This document shows positions 17,196 to 26,452 of a stretch of DNA of 64,000 nt, one piece after another. The DNA is from Flavobacteriaceae bacterium (lineage in GTDB: Bacteria; Bacteroidota; Bacteroidia; Flavobacteriales; Flavobacteriaceae): assembly GCA_030683815.1 (NCBI GenBank), contig JAUXPJ010000002.1:85499-149498 (forward strand), read 5' to 3'. How positions within the stretch are numbered: position 1 is the stretch's first letter; each line of letters starts with the position of its first letter. A program made the translations under genes and the position numbers. The notes beneath the pieces are model-generated. The model was not told the DNA's origin. It did no database searches and saw only the letters and a program-made list of their open reading frames with translations.

Positions 17196-19595
17196 ATGGA
17201 AAATTTAATTTATTTTATGCCTTTGGCTGGAGTTATCGGACTTCTTTATATGTGGTATAAATCCGCTTGGGTTTCAAAGCAAGAAGTTGGAACTGAAAAA
17301 ATGGCTAGAATAGCCAAAAATATTGCTGATGGCGCCATGGCATTTTTAAAGGCTGAATACAAAGTATTGTCTGTATTTGTGTTAGCTGTTGCGGTTTTAT
17401 TAATCTTTAAAGGTGAGTCTGATACACATTCCACTCCTTTTGTTGCTTTATCATTCGTCGTGGGAGCGTTAATGTCTGCATTAGCAGGTTTCATCGGAAT
17501 GAGAATTGCCACCAAAGCAAACGTAAGAACTACCCAAGCTGCAAGGACATCTTTAAATAAAGCGTTAGAAGTAGCGTTTTCAGGTGGAGCAGTAATGGGC
17601 TTAGGGGTTGTTTCTTTAGGAGTAATAGGAATCAGCGTATTGTTGATTATTTTTAGCAAATGGTACAACATCAATGATCAGAATGGATTGACAATTATCT
17701 TAAATGTAATCTCAGGATTTTCTTTGGGAGCTTCTTCAATTGCATTATTTGCACGTGTAGGTGGAGGAATATATACGAAAGCTGCTGACGTTGGAGCAGA
17801 CTTAGTTGGTAAAGTAGAAGCTGGTATTCCGGAAGATCACCCATTAAATCCGGCAACTATTGCAGATAACGTAGGTGATAACGTAGGTGATGTTGCCGGT
17901 ATGGGAGCGGATTTATTCGAATCTTTTGTAGGTTCAATTATTGCCACCATGGTCTTAGGTGCTGTCTTTTTTGCAGCTCCAGAATTTGCTGGTTTCCAAT
18001 TAGGTGCGGTGTATTTACCGTTAGCATTAGCTGCTACAGGGATCTTGGTTTCAATTTTCGGAACATTCTTTGTAAAAGTAAAAGAAGGCGGAAATCCTCA
18101 AACTGCATTAAATCTAGGCGAATTCTTATCGGCCGGAGTTATGGTAGTTGTTTCATACTTTATCATTAATGCATTTTTGCCTGAGACTTGGACATTTAAC
18201 GGAAAAGAATTTTCTTCTCTAGGCGTATTCATCGCAACAATTGTAGGATTGGTTGCCGGTTTAGGTGTTGGAAAAATTACAGAATATTATACAGGTACAG
18301 GTACAAAACCAGTTAAGAGTATTGTTGATCAATCGGTAACCGGTGCTGCTACCAATATTATCGCAGGTCTAGGAGTCGGCATGATGTCTACAGCTATTCC
18401 AATTTTATTAATTGCTACGGCTATTATTTTATCGTTCCACTTTGCCGGATTATACGGTATTGCTATTGCTGCGGTTGGAATGTTAGCCAATACAGGTATT
18501 CAATTAGCAGTGGATGCTTACGGTCCCATTTCTGATAATGCCGGTGGAATTGCTGAAATGGCTGAATTACCTAAAGAAGTGCGTGAACGTACCGATAAAT
18601 TAGATGCCGTAGGCAATACTACAGCTGCTATTGGCAAAGGATTTGCGATTGCTTCTGCTGCATTAACTGCTTTGGCCTTATTCTCTGCATTTATGCAACA
18701 AGCTAATATCAAATCGATTGACATAGCACAATCTACGGTTATGGCCGGATTATTTGTTGGAGGGATGCTTCCATTTGTATTTTCTGCATTAGCTATGAAA
18801 GCCGTTGGTAGAGCAGCTATGTCAATGATTCAAGAAGTACGTCGTCAGTTTGAAGACATTCCGGAATTGAAAGCTGCTTTGGGAGTGATGAAAAAATACG
18901 ATGGTGATATGTCTAAAGCATCTGTGGAAGATAGAGCTATTTTTGATGAAGCAGATGGAGTGGCAGATTACCAAAAATGTGTTGCAATTTCTACAGAAGC
19001 ATCACTTAGAGAAATGGTATTACCGGGTATATTGGCAATAGGCTCTCCAGTCTTAGTTGGATTTATTGGCGGACCGGAAATGTTAGGAGGTTTATTAGCC
19101 GGTGTTACAGTTTCAGGCGTATTGATGGCTATTTTCCAATCAAATGCAGGTGGAGCTTGGGATAACGCCAAGAAAATGTTTGAAAGCGGTGTAGAGATTC
19201 AAGGAACAACTTACCATAAAGGTTCAGATGCGCATAAAGCAGCTGTAGTTGGTGATACAGTTGGTGATCCATTTAAAGATACATCTGGACCATCATTAAA
19301 TATTTTATTGAAATTGATGTCTGTAGTCGCTTTGGTAATTGCTCCAAGTATTGCTATGGTAAACCTGAATACTACAGTAAAAAATGAAGTAACAGTTGAA
19401 ATGAAAATGGGTACTACTGATGCTTTAACAGTTGAAAATCAAATTCAGGCAGAAATGAAAATGATGGATGAAACAAATGTAACAGCTACTGTAAAAGTTA
19501 CTAAAACTGTTAACGGTGAAATTATCACTGAAGAACATGTTTTTAAAGGAACAAAAGAAGAAGTACAAGCTCAAATTGACGCTTTAAAATCTTAA
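17196..19595 (+). CDS. hppA: Membrane-bound ion-translocating pyrophosphatase
   Basis: This 799-residue enzyme couples hydrolysis of cytoplasmic PPi to H+ and/or Na+ export. The catalytic core is intact, with [11 protein letters not shown], the double motif [20 protein letters not shown], and the late motif [19 protein letters not shown]. The segment [17 protein letters not shown] has Ala at the position that is Lys in K+-independent enzymes, pointing to a K+-dependent type; whether it pumps Na+, H+ or both cannot be decided. Unusually, about 77 residues (723-799) extend past the last membrane helix, Met/Glu/Thr-rich and ending in [21 protein letters not shown] strong terminator follows at 19620. 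Confidence 0.96.
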   Translation: MENLIYFMPLAGVIGLLYMWYKSAWVSKQEVGTEKMARIAKNIADGAMAFLKAEYKVLSVFVLAVAVLLIFKGESDTHSTPFVALSFVVGALMSALAGFIGMRIATKANVRTTQAARTSLNKALEVAFSGGAVMGLGVVSLGVIGISVLLIIFSKWYNINDQNGLTIILNVISGFSLGASSIALFARVGGGIYTKAADVGADLVGKVEAGIPEDHPLNPATIADNVGDNVGDVAGMGADLFESFVGSIIATMVLGAVFFAAPEFAGFQLGAVYLPLALAATGILVSIFGTFFVKVKEGGNPQTALNLGEFLSAGVMVVVSYFIINAFLPETWTFNGKEFSSLGVFIATIVGLVAGLGVGKITEYYTGTGTKPVKSIVDQSVTGAATNIIAGLGVGMMSTAIPILLIATAIILSFHFAGLYGIAIAAVGMLANTGIQLAVDAYGPISDNAGGIAEMAELPKEVRERTDKLDAVGNTTAAIGKGFAIASAALTALALFSAFMQQANIKSIDIAQSTVMAGLFVGGMLPFVFSALAMKAVGRAAMSMIQEVRRQFEDIPELKAALGVMKKYDGDMSKASVEDRAIFDEADGVADYQKCVAISTEASLREMVLPGILAIGSPVLVGFIGGPEMLGGLLAGVTVSGVLMAIFQSNAGGAWDNAKKMFESGVEIQGTTYHKGSDAHKAAVVGDTVGDPFKDTSGPSLNILLKLMSVVALVIAPSIAMVNLNTTVKNEVTVEMKMGTTDALTVENQIQAEMKMMDETNVTATVKVTKTVNGEIITEEHVFKGTKEEVQAQIDALKS

Positions 19596-19619
19596 GATTT
19601 CTATTATAATAATATAGAA

Positions 19620-19643
19620 AAAACTCCGATTTCTCGGAGTTTT
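19620..19643 (+). terminator. Terminator of hppA
   Basis: AAAACTCCGA and TCGGAGTTTT form a perfect 10-bp stem with a four-base loop, followed by TTTCTGTTTT's T-rich tract. It lies 25 bases after the hppA stop and may also serve the convergent kinase gene. Confidence 0.85.
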
Positions 19644-19690
19644 CTGTTTTATAACTGATAAAATTATTTCAGAATTTCTAAAATAGGAGG

Positions 19691-20305
19691 TTAAAATAAA
19701 CCGTTTATTTCGGCATCAATTCTGTTGATGATGTTTCCTAAATCTTCCGGATTTTCTACAAAATCCAAATGATCAACATTGACAATTAATAATTTCCCTT
19801 TGGTGTATTGTGAAACCCAAGCTTCATATCGTTCATTCAATCTGCTTAAATAATCGATACTGATAGAGTTTTCATAATCTCTGCCGCGTTTATGAATTTG
19901 CCCAACTAAAGTGGGAACCGAAGCTCTTAAATAAATCAGTAAATCTGGAGGTGTAACCAAGCGTTCCATCAACTCAAATAACGAAGCGTAATTTTTAAAA
20001 TCGCGATTGGCCATCAAACCCATAGCGTGTAAATTAGGCGCAAAAATATTAGCATCTTCATAAATGGTACGATCTTGAATAATATTTTTACCACTATCGC
20101 GGATCTCTAAAATTTGACGAAATCGGCTATTTAAAAAATAGACTTGTAAATTAAATGACCAACGTTCCATTTCATTGTAAAAATCATCTAAATAAGGATT
20201 TCCTTCTACAGATTCGAAATGAGGTTCCCATTTGTAATGTTTTGCCAATGACTGAGTTAAAGTTGTTTTTCCGGCGCCTATATTTCCTGCAATTGCTACG
20301 TGCAT
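19691..20305 (-). CDS. Deoxynucleoside kinase
   Basis: The 204-residue P-loop kinase belongs to the dNK/dCK-dGK family that phosphorylates deoxynucleosides for salvage. Walker A is AIAGNIGAGKTTL at residues 4-16. A QVYFLNSRF motif precedes the substrate site, IIQDRTIYEDANIFA carries the conserved D-R-[ST] signature, and the LID region is HKRGRDYE. The length is typical. It is convergent with hppA and has no operon partner here. Which deoxynucleoside is preferred cannot be read reliably. Together with the CNT transporter at 10293 it forms a plausible uptake and salvage route to dNMPs. Confidence 0.92.
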   Translation of the reverse strand: MHVAIAGNIGAGKTTLTQSLAKHYKWEPHFESVEGNPYLDDFYNEMERWSFNLQVYFLNSRFRQILEIRDSGKNIIQDRTIYEDANIFAPNLHAMGLMANRDFKNYASLFELMERLVTPPDLLIYLRASVPTLVGQIHKRGRDYENSISIDYLSRLNERYEAWVSQYTKGKLLIVNVDHLDFVENPEDLGNIINRIDAEINGLF

Positions 20306-20705
20306 ATCGTTTAGTTAGTTTTTTTTCAGTGCTAAATTTAATCAAATTTTATAATTATACGGGTAAAAAGTTGACATCAATCAAAAATAATTAGTTTAAT
20401 TAGTTAAAGCCCGTTATAGCGATAATACAACAAACATCAATTCAGGTTTTTAGAAGGCATAATTGAAATTATAAAATCAATATTTTCTGCACATCAAATT
20501 AAAACAATTTTAAACCTTATCCTTTTTCAGGAGTCAAAGCCTTTGATGCATTTTCAATATTTTTAACTCAAATTATCTATTTGTGTTTAACAAAAGATTA
20601 ACGAAATGGGAATATAGTTGATAAATATATAATTGTATGTTTGGAAACATTAAATGTTCTATTGATTCCATAAAACAATTGATAAAAACTAAAAACAGAC
20701 ATTGT
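20306..20705. other. Divergent intergenic region, no gene
   Basis: About 400 bp between the kinase and the GLPGLI gene. An in-frame extension of the GLPGLI frame back to 20637 lacks signal-peptide character and is probably untranslated leader. I see no RNA gene, strong hairpin or exact TAnnTTTG element here. Confidence 0.6.
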
Positions 20706-21560
20706 ATGAAATTTTATAAATTGCTATTGGTGTTTTTACTCGTAAGTTCGGTAATAAAGGCACAAGATTTCCAAGGGAAAGCCATTTATCAGTCAAAATT
20801 TAGATTTGATATGCGTTTAGACAGCACACAAGTTTCTCCTGCCCAACAACAACAAATTATGGAAATGATGCGCAAACAACTGGAAAAAAACTTTGAACTA
20901 TTTTTTGATAAAAATACATCTATTTATAAAGAAGAAGCGAGGTTGGAACAAGAAGCCGGCGGATTTGGAGGCATGATGGTGATGATTGGTGGTGCTATGA
21001 ACGGCAGACATTTTAAAGATGTTAAAAATAAATCATTTACAAAGGAGTCTGAATTAATGGGAAAAAATTTCTTGATTAAAGATTCATTAAAAGTATATAA
21101 TTGGAAATTAGTGAATGAAACTAAATCAATCGGCAACTATTTGTGTTTCAAAGCCATCGCAACAGTAAAAAATCCTGCTATGTCACTTAATTTTGGAAGA
21201 GGTGGCGGAAGAAATAATCAAAATCAAACGGAAAACAATACCCAAACCCAAGCAGCTCCACAAGATATGATTGTAGAAGCATGGTATTCACCGGAAGTAC
21301 CCGTAAATAATGGTCCGGGTGAGTATTGGGGGCTTCCGGGATTAATTATGGAAGTAAATGCAGATAGAATATCATTGCAATTAGTGTCTTTAGATTTAAA
21401 TCCAAAAGACCGTATCCAAATTAAAGAATTGGATAAAGGAAAAGTAGTTTCTCAAAAAGAATACGATGATATTGTTAAAGCCAAAACCGAAGAAATGCGT
21501 CAGAATTTTGAAGGCGGTCAGCGCGGTAATAATACCCACGGCATTCAAATTCGTATGTAA
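20706..21560 (+). CDS. GLPGLI family secreted protein
   Basis: A start at 20637 is in frame, but the ATG at 20706 gives a clean signal peptide (MKFYKLLLVFLLVSSVIKAQ) and a 284-residue protein. The family signature GEYWGLPGLIMEVNAD is present at about residues 199-214. Upstream are a Gln-rich helical stretch (SPAQQQQIMEMMRKQLEK) and a low-complexity segment rich in Gly and Asn. In Bacteroidota, GLPGLI genes very often sit next to TonB-dependent receptors with a carboxypeptidase-regulatory domain, exactly as here (21740). The function is unknown; a role with the receptor in metal or peptide handling is only a guess. Confidence 0.9.
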   Translation: MKFYKLLLVFLLVSSVIKAQDFQGKAIYQSKFRFDMRLDSTQVSPAQQQQIMEMMRKQLEKNFELFFDKNTSIYKEEARLEQEAGGFGGMMVMIGGAMNGRHFKDVKNKSFTKESELMGKNFLIKDSLKVYNWKLVNETKSIGNYLCFKAIATVKNPAMSLNFGRGGGRNNQNQTENNTQTQAAPQDMIVEAWYSPEVPVNNGPGEYWGLPGLIMEVNADRISLQLVSLDLNPKDRIQIKELDKGKVVSQKEYDDIVKAKTEEMRQNFEGGQRGNNTHGIQIRM

Positions 21561-21593
21561 TTAATTTATTATTAATGTATTAATTGTTTATGA

Positions 21594-21715
21594 AATAGCC
21601 ATGTTTGCAAAACACAATTGCGAAGCAATCACTGAACACCAAAACAAATAAAATTCAGTGAAGTAAACTTTGATAAAAATATTTTAATCAAACTGGCGTA
21701 TTCCATATGACATTA
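21594..21715 (+). ncRNA. Candidate structured leader RNA, copy 1 (upstream of a TonB receptor gene)
   Basis: A closing stem pairs 21594-21601 (AATAGCCA) with 21694-21702 (TGGCGTATT, one bulged G). Inside, GTTTGC (21603-21608) pairs with GTAAAC (21663-21668). Three further perfect hairpins lie at 21617-21629 (loop GAA), 21630-21660 and 21669-21692. A conserved tail ATTCCATATGACATTA (21700-21715) follows. The same plan, with compensatory changes in the closing stem, occurs before the gene at 51157. I know of no family it matches. It may be a cis-regulatory RNA or a dispersed structured repeat; GTTTGC could also belong to a promoter. Confidence 0.45.
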
Positions 21716-21739
21716 TAAAAACATATAAAATATTTACAT

Positions 21740-24424
21740 ATGAAAAAAGAACTTTTATTAAAATTATTGGCAGTATTTTCACCTGTAATTTTGTTTTCTC
21801 AAGTCATCAAAATTGAAGGCACCATCAAAGATCAGCAAGGAAATCCGTTGGAAATGGCGAATGTCATTGCGCTCAAAAGCAACAATACCATTGAATCTTA
21901 TTCAATTTCTGATTCCAAAGGAAATTATCGTTTAACAGTTGATGCCAATCAAACCTATCAACTTCGAGTAAGCTATTTAGGTTTTTCTCCGCATCAAGAA
22001 ACAGTTATAACAACGGTTGATACTGGAAATATAACCAAGTCAATTGTACTTAAAGCGATGGATGACAAACTCAAAGAAGTTGAAGTAACCTATAAAATTC
22101 CGATTACCGTAAAAGGTGATACGTTGACATATGACAAAGACGCTTTTGCCAGCGGTAACGAAAAAAAGTTGGGTGATGTGTTAAAAAAACTTCCGGGAGT
22201 AGAAATTAATTCGGATGGTGAAGTAGAAGTGGAAGGTAAAAAAGTGCAAAAAGTGATGGTTAATGGCAAAGATTTTTTTGATGGCGATACCAAAATGGCT
22301 GCCAAAAATATTCCGGCAAGCGCTGTCGATAAAATTGAATTTTTAAGAAATTACAATGAAGTAAACCCAATGCGCGGCGTAGGCGATGATTCTGATAATG
22401 TTGCGATGAATATCAAACTTAAAAAAGGAAAAGAGAATTTTTGGTTTGGAGAATTGGGCGGAGGCGTTGGATTAGAAGATCGATATTTAGTGCATCCAAA
22501 ACTATTTTATTACAGCCCTAAAAAAAGTGTTAATCTCTTATTTGATGCCAATAATATTGGAGCGGTTCCTTTTACGATGCAAGATTATTTTCGTTTTACC
22601 GGCGGAATGCGAGGCATCAATCGCGGTGGAGGAACGACCTTGCAAATATCATCTAACGATCTCGCATTTTCTATGACACGTGACAATCGTGCGCAGGAAA
22701 TTGATACCAAATTTGGTGCTTTCAACTTTAGTTATAATCCTGTCAAAACATGGACATTGAGTGGCTTTTCAATTCTAAACGACACTAAAACAGATTTGTT
22801 GACCAAAAGTCAGAAAACCTATATTCAATCCAATCAAACGGAAGAAACAACTTCCGGCGCTTTACAAAGAAGTCAGTCAGGAATGTTGAAACTCAGCTCA
22901 TCTTATAAACCCGATTTAAGAACCCATTTTGATTATGATATCTTGATTAAAAAATCAAAACAAACCGAGGATAATTCCATTTCATCATTGGTTTCGGGGG
23001 TCACCAATAATATCGAAGTTGGAAAAATCAATGATCCTTTTTCTATCAATCAAAACATCAATTTTTATAAAACGATTGATACAAAAAATTTATATTCGGC
23101 AGAAATTCAGCATCTTTGGCAAGAAGAACAGCCGTTTTACAATGTGTTAACGGCTTTCCGACCTTTTCCATCCATTTTGCCGGTGCAAGCGCAAAGTTTG
23201 TACGATTTGACTCAGAATCGTACTGTCAAAACCAATAAGTTGGATGCTAAAGCCGATTATTTTTATCTGTTAAACAATACGAGTAATATCAATATTACAG
23301 CCGCTGCAACCATCAGTCATCAAAATTTTGATTCTTCACTTTTTCAGATTTTGGATAACGACACTCAAAATCTGTTGAATGATACCAATCTTAAAAATGA
23401 TGTCACCTATAATTTTACTGATTTATATGTGGGATTGCGATACAAAATGGTGAGCGGAATCTTAACCGCAAGTCCGGGATTGACTTTACATCAATATTTG
23501 ATGAAAGATACGCAGTTAGGCAATACAATTGAAACAGGCGATGTAAAACTGCTACCCGATTTTTACGTTAAATTACAGTTGAAAAAATCAGAAACATTGC
23601 GTTTGACCTATAATATGTCCTTAGAATTCACTGATATTTTAAAGCGTTCAGAGGGATTTATTCTCAATAATTACAATTCAATGTCGAAAGGAAATAGAAC
23701 GTTGGAAAATGCTTTATACCACAGAATTTCCTTGCAGTATTTCAATTTTAATTTGTTCTCTTTTATGAATATTCAGGCGTTTGCAAACTATTCAAAAAAA
23801 GTAGATGGTGTTAAAAACAGTATAAGTTTGGTCGGAATCAACCAAGTTTCCAGCCCTATTAATTCCAATTTAGCTGATGAAACTATTTCAGGAAATTTTC
23901 GTTTTAGCAAGCGATACGGAAAAATAGAAACCCGTTTGCGCGCCAATGCAACTTACAGTAATTTCTTTAATTTTGTGAATAATTCGTGGAGTGAATCAAC
24001 CTCGTTTACTCAAAATTATCAAGCAAGTTTGGTGAGTTCTTTCAAAAATGCACCCAATTTTGAAGTGGGCTATAACCGTATATTTAACGATTATAACAGT
24101 GGAAACCGCAATACGCAATACATCACAGACCGACCTTTTGCCAATGTTGAAATCGGATTTTTAAAGCATTTTATTTTTACAGCAGATTACAGTTATTACA
24201 ACTACAGCGATGCCTATAAAACCATCAAAAATAATTATTCATTGTTGGATGCCAAAGTTTATTATCAGAAAAAAGACAGCAAATGGGAATACAGTTTGGC
24301 GGCTGCCAATCTGTTAAATAATAGTTCTATCAATGATGATTCTTTTACTGAATTAGTGACCAGCACTTCGCAGTTTATGGTACAACCCAGATATTATATG
24401 TTTTCGATAAAGTATAATTTATAA
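21740..24424 (+). CDS. TonB-dependent receptor-like outer-membrane protein (GLPGLI partner)
   Basis: The 894-residue protein has a signal peptide (residues 1-20) and a carboxypeptidase-regulatory-like domain at about 25-105 (EGTIKDQQGNPLEMANVIAL). A plug-like domain follows at about 120-225, with VKGDTLTYDKDAFASGNEKK, LGDVLKKLPGVEI and KVMVNGKDFFDGDTKMAAKN. The rest is a large C-terminal barrel of the OMP beta-barrel type 3 family. The protein pairs genomically with the GLPGLI gene 179 bp upstream. Such receptors probably import or export a siderophore, metal or peptide with TonB energy, but no ligand can be named. Its 5' leader carries the structured element at 21594, so post-transcriptional control is possible. 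Confidence 0.88.
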   Translation: MKKELLLKLLAVFSPVILFSQVIKIEGTIKDQQGNPLEMANVIALKSNNTIESYSISDSKGNYRLTVDANQTYQLRVSYLGFSPHQETVITTVDTGNITKSIVLKAMDDKLKEVEVTYKIPITVKGDTLTYDKDAFASGNEKKLGDVLKKLPGVEINSDGEVEVEGKKVQKVMVNGKDFFDGDTKMAAKNIPASAVDKIEFLRNYNEVNPMRGVGDDSDNVAMNIKLKKGKENFWFGELGGGVGLEDRYLVHPKLFYYSPKKSVNLLFDANNIGAVPFTMQDYFRFTGGMRGINRGGGTTLQISSNDLAFSMTRDNRAQEIDTKFGAFNFSYNPVKTWTLSGFSILNDTKTDLLTKSQKTYIQSNQTEETTSGALQRSQSGMLKLSSSYKPDLRTHFDYDILIKKSKQTEDNSISSLVSGVTNNIEVGKINDPFSINQNINFYKTIDTKNLYSAEIQHLWQEEQPFYNVLTAFRPFPSILPVQAQSLYDLTQNRTVKTNKLDAKADYFYLLNNTSNINITAAATISHQNFDSSLFQILDNDTQNLLNDTNLKNDVTYNFTDLYVGLRYKMVSGILTASPGLTLHQYLMKDTQLGNTIETGDVKLLPDFYVKLQLKKSETLRLTYNMSLEFTDILKRSEGFILNNYNSMSKGNRTLENALYHRISLQYFNFNLFSFMNIQAFANYSKKVDGVKNSISLVGINQVSSPINSNLADETISGNFRFSKRYGKIETRLRANATYSNFFNFVNNSWSESTSFTQNYQASLVSSFKNAPNFEVGYNRIFNDYNSGNRNTQYITDRPFANVEIGFLKHFIFTADYSYYNYSDAYKTIKNNYSLLDAKVYYQKKDSKWEYSLAAANLLNNSSINDDSFTELVTSTSQFMVQPRYYMFSIKYNL

Positions 24425-24481
24425 AGTATAGAAATAATTTTAAACTTACATCTTTGAAGTTCTTTAAAATAAAGAAATCAG

Positions 24482-25213
24482 TTATAAATTATCGTCAATT
24501 TGCTTTTTCAATTCAGCTTCAGCAATAATTCCATTATGTTTCCATATTTCTTTTCCATTTTTAAATATAATAAAAACAGGTACACCATTTATTTTATATG
24601 ATTTTCCAAGCTCTTTACTCTTATCAATATCCACTCTCAAAACGACTGCTTTGTCTTTGTGCAGTTCTTCGATTCTATCAACAATTGGAGCCATTTGTCT
24701 GCATGGAGAACACCATGTGGTATGAAAATCAACCAATACAGGTTGATCTGTTTTTAATAATTCTTTAAATTCTGCTAAAGTTAACTGCTGAATTTTTTCA
24801 TCCTGAGTCGTATCTGGTTTCACAAGAGGATAGCCCTTATTTTCCCATTCAAAAATACCGCCCTTTAAATTGTATACTTTACTGAACCCATTTTCTTTTA
24901 GTAATTCTGCAGCTTTGGAGCTTCGATTACCAGATCTACAATACACATAAATCGGCACCTCTTTTTGCATCATGTTAATTTTTTCAATAAAATCTGAACC
25001 TAAAAAATTAATAGTGCTGGCATTTTTAATATGGCCTTCCGAAACTTCCTCAGGGGTTCTTACGTCTAGAACAATTCCTTTCTCTTCTTCAATTAATTCA
25101 TTGAATTTCTTGGCATCAATATTTTCAATTATGACTGATGATTGTTGGGTATGCTTGGGATTGCAACTGCCCAATAACAGCATTCCGGTAAATAGTAAAA
25201 TTATTGTTCTCAT
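24482..25213 (-). CDS. Rhodanese-thioredoxin fusion lipoprotein
   Basis: I choose the ATG at 25213 over one at 25240 because it starts a lipoprotein signal (MRTIILLFTGMLLLGSC, Cys17). The mature protein joins a rhodanese domain (about residues 25-110) with the catalytic loop YCRSGNRS to a thioredoxin domain (about 135-243) with redox motif TTWCSPCRQM and the cis-Pro segment INGVPVFIIFKNGK. Anchoring by lipid places both activities in the periplasm or on the outer-membrane inner leaflet. A sulfur-transfer or disulfide-reduction role is plausible; the substrate is unknown. It stands alone, with about 200 bp of featureless DNA upstream. Confidence 0.88.
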   Translation of the reverse strand: MRTIILLFTGMLLLGSCNPKHTQQSSVIIENIDAKKFNELIEEEKGIVLDVRTPEEVSEGHIKNASTINFLGSDFIEKINMMQKEVPIYVYCRSGNRSSKAAELLKENGFSKVYNLKGGIFEWENKGYPLVKPDTTQDEKIQQLTLAEFKELLKTDQPVLVDFHTTWCSPCRQMAPIVDRIEELHKDKAVVLRVDIDKSKELGKSYKINGVPVFIIFKNGKEIWKHNGIIAEAELKKQIDDNL

Positions 25214-25444
25214 ATTATGGGGGGTGGTTCCTAACCACACTTTTCTTAAAAAGTTAAGAATGGAATAAAACTATAGACAATTTAAAGATTCTTCAAATTA
25301 TTTTAGTTGTTATAAGTTATGATAGAATAATAAATTTCTATTTTATAGATATAGGTAGATCAACAATGGCTTAACCTTTATCAAATCTAATAGACTATAG
25401 ATATTTTTCATAATTATGTTTCTTATTAGGGAGCCACTCGAACT

Positions 25445-26404
25445 TTATTTTTGAAATACCGCTTCAGCAATTTGACGAATGTTGTCGGATTGACTCATGG
25501 TGTAATAATGCAGCACAGGAACACCAAACTCTCGTAATTCTTCTGATTGCTGAATACACCAATCAATCCCCACTTTTCTCACTTCGGAAGCATTGTTACA
25601 AGCCTCTACTTTTAAAGAGAGTTCTTCAGGAATATCAATATTAAAAGTTTGTGAAAGTGTTGTCAATTGTTTTTTGGTGGCGATGGGTTTCAATCCGGGA
25701 ATAATAGGAATATTTATTCCCGCTTCTCGGCATCTTTTTACAAATCCAAAGTATTTTTGATTGTCAAAAAACATTTGTGTGATGATGTATTCGGCTCCGG
25801 CATCAATCTTTTTTTTCAAGTATTTGATATCAGACTGAACATTGGGAGATTCGACATGCTTTTCCGGATATCCGGCAACACCAACGGAAAATTGAGTCTC
25901 CGAAGTTTCTAACAAATCCTTTTCATGGTATTTACCGTTATTCATGCCAATAATTTGCTGAACGAGTTCTTCTGCATAGGTATGACCATCTGGTTCCGGT
26001 TTAAAATGCCGTTCGCCCGGTAAATTATCACCACGAATAGCAAAAAGATTATTGATACCCAAAAAATGAAAATCAATCAATCCATTTTCAGTTTCTTCAG
26101 CACTAAATCCGCCGCAGATAATGTGTGGAACGACTTCTACTTTGTATTTATTTTTAATGGCTGCTGAAATTCCCACTGTTCCAGGACGTTTTTTTACCAC
26201 TTTTTTCTTCAACAAACCACCCTCCATTTTTTGATAAACAACTTCTTCACGGTGATAGGTTACATCAATAAAGGCAGGATTGAATTTCATTAACGGATCA
26301 ATAGTTTGATAGATGGAATTAATACTATCTCCTTTTTTTGGTGGAAGAATTTCAAAACTGAATAAGGTTTCTGAAGCGTTTTGTATGATTTCGGTGATTT
26401 TCAT
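25445..26404 (-). CDS. metF: Methylenetetrahydrofolate reductase
   Basis: At 319 residues this is a bacterial-type MTHFR, an FAD enzyme that makes 5-methyl-THF for methionine synthesis. Family motifs include LFSFEILPPKKGDSI near the N-terminus with the catalytic Glu, PAFIDVTYHRE, the FAD-binding segment LFAIRGDNLPG, the GVAGYPEKH motif and IITQMFFDN. Two extra Lys-rich residues (GLLKKKVVKK) follow the VTYHRE segment. It begins 48 bases after the metH stop on the same strand, so its 5-methyl-THF product feeds its operon partner directly. It should also fall under the SAM-I riboswitch upstream of metH. Confidence 0.97.
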   Translation of the reverse strand: MKITEIIQNASETLFSFEILPPKKGDSINSIYQTIDPLMKFNPAFIDVTYHREEVVYQKMEGGLLKKKVVKKRPGTVGISAAIKNKYKVEVVPHIICGGFSAEETENGLIDFHFLGINNLFAIRGDNLPGERHFKPEPDGHTYAEELVQQIIGMNNGKYHEKDLLETSETQFSVGVAGYPEKHVESPNVQSDIKYLKKKIDAGAEYIITQMFFDNQKYFGFVKRCREAGINIPIIPGLKPIATKKQLTTLSQTFNIDIPEELSLKVEACNNASEVRKVGIDWCIQQSEELREFGVPVLHYYTMSQSDNIRQIAEAVFQK

Positions 26405-26452
26405 TTCGATAAATTTTGGTATTGATTATGTGATTTATACTTATTTTGGATC

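Noticed and set aside
20637..20705. N-terminal extension of the GLPGLI protein
   Set aside because: The extra 23 residues carry no secretion signal, while the ATG at 20706 opens a normal signal peptide.
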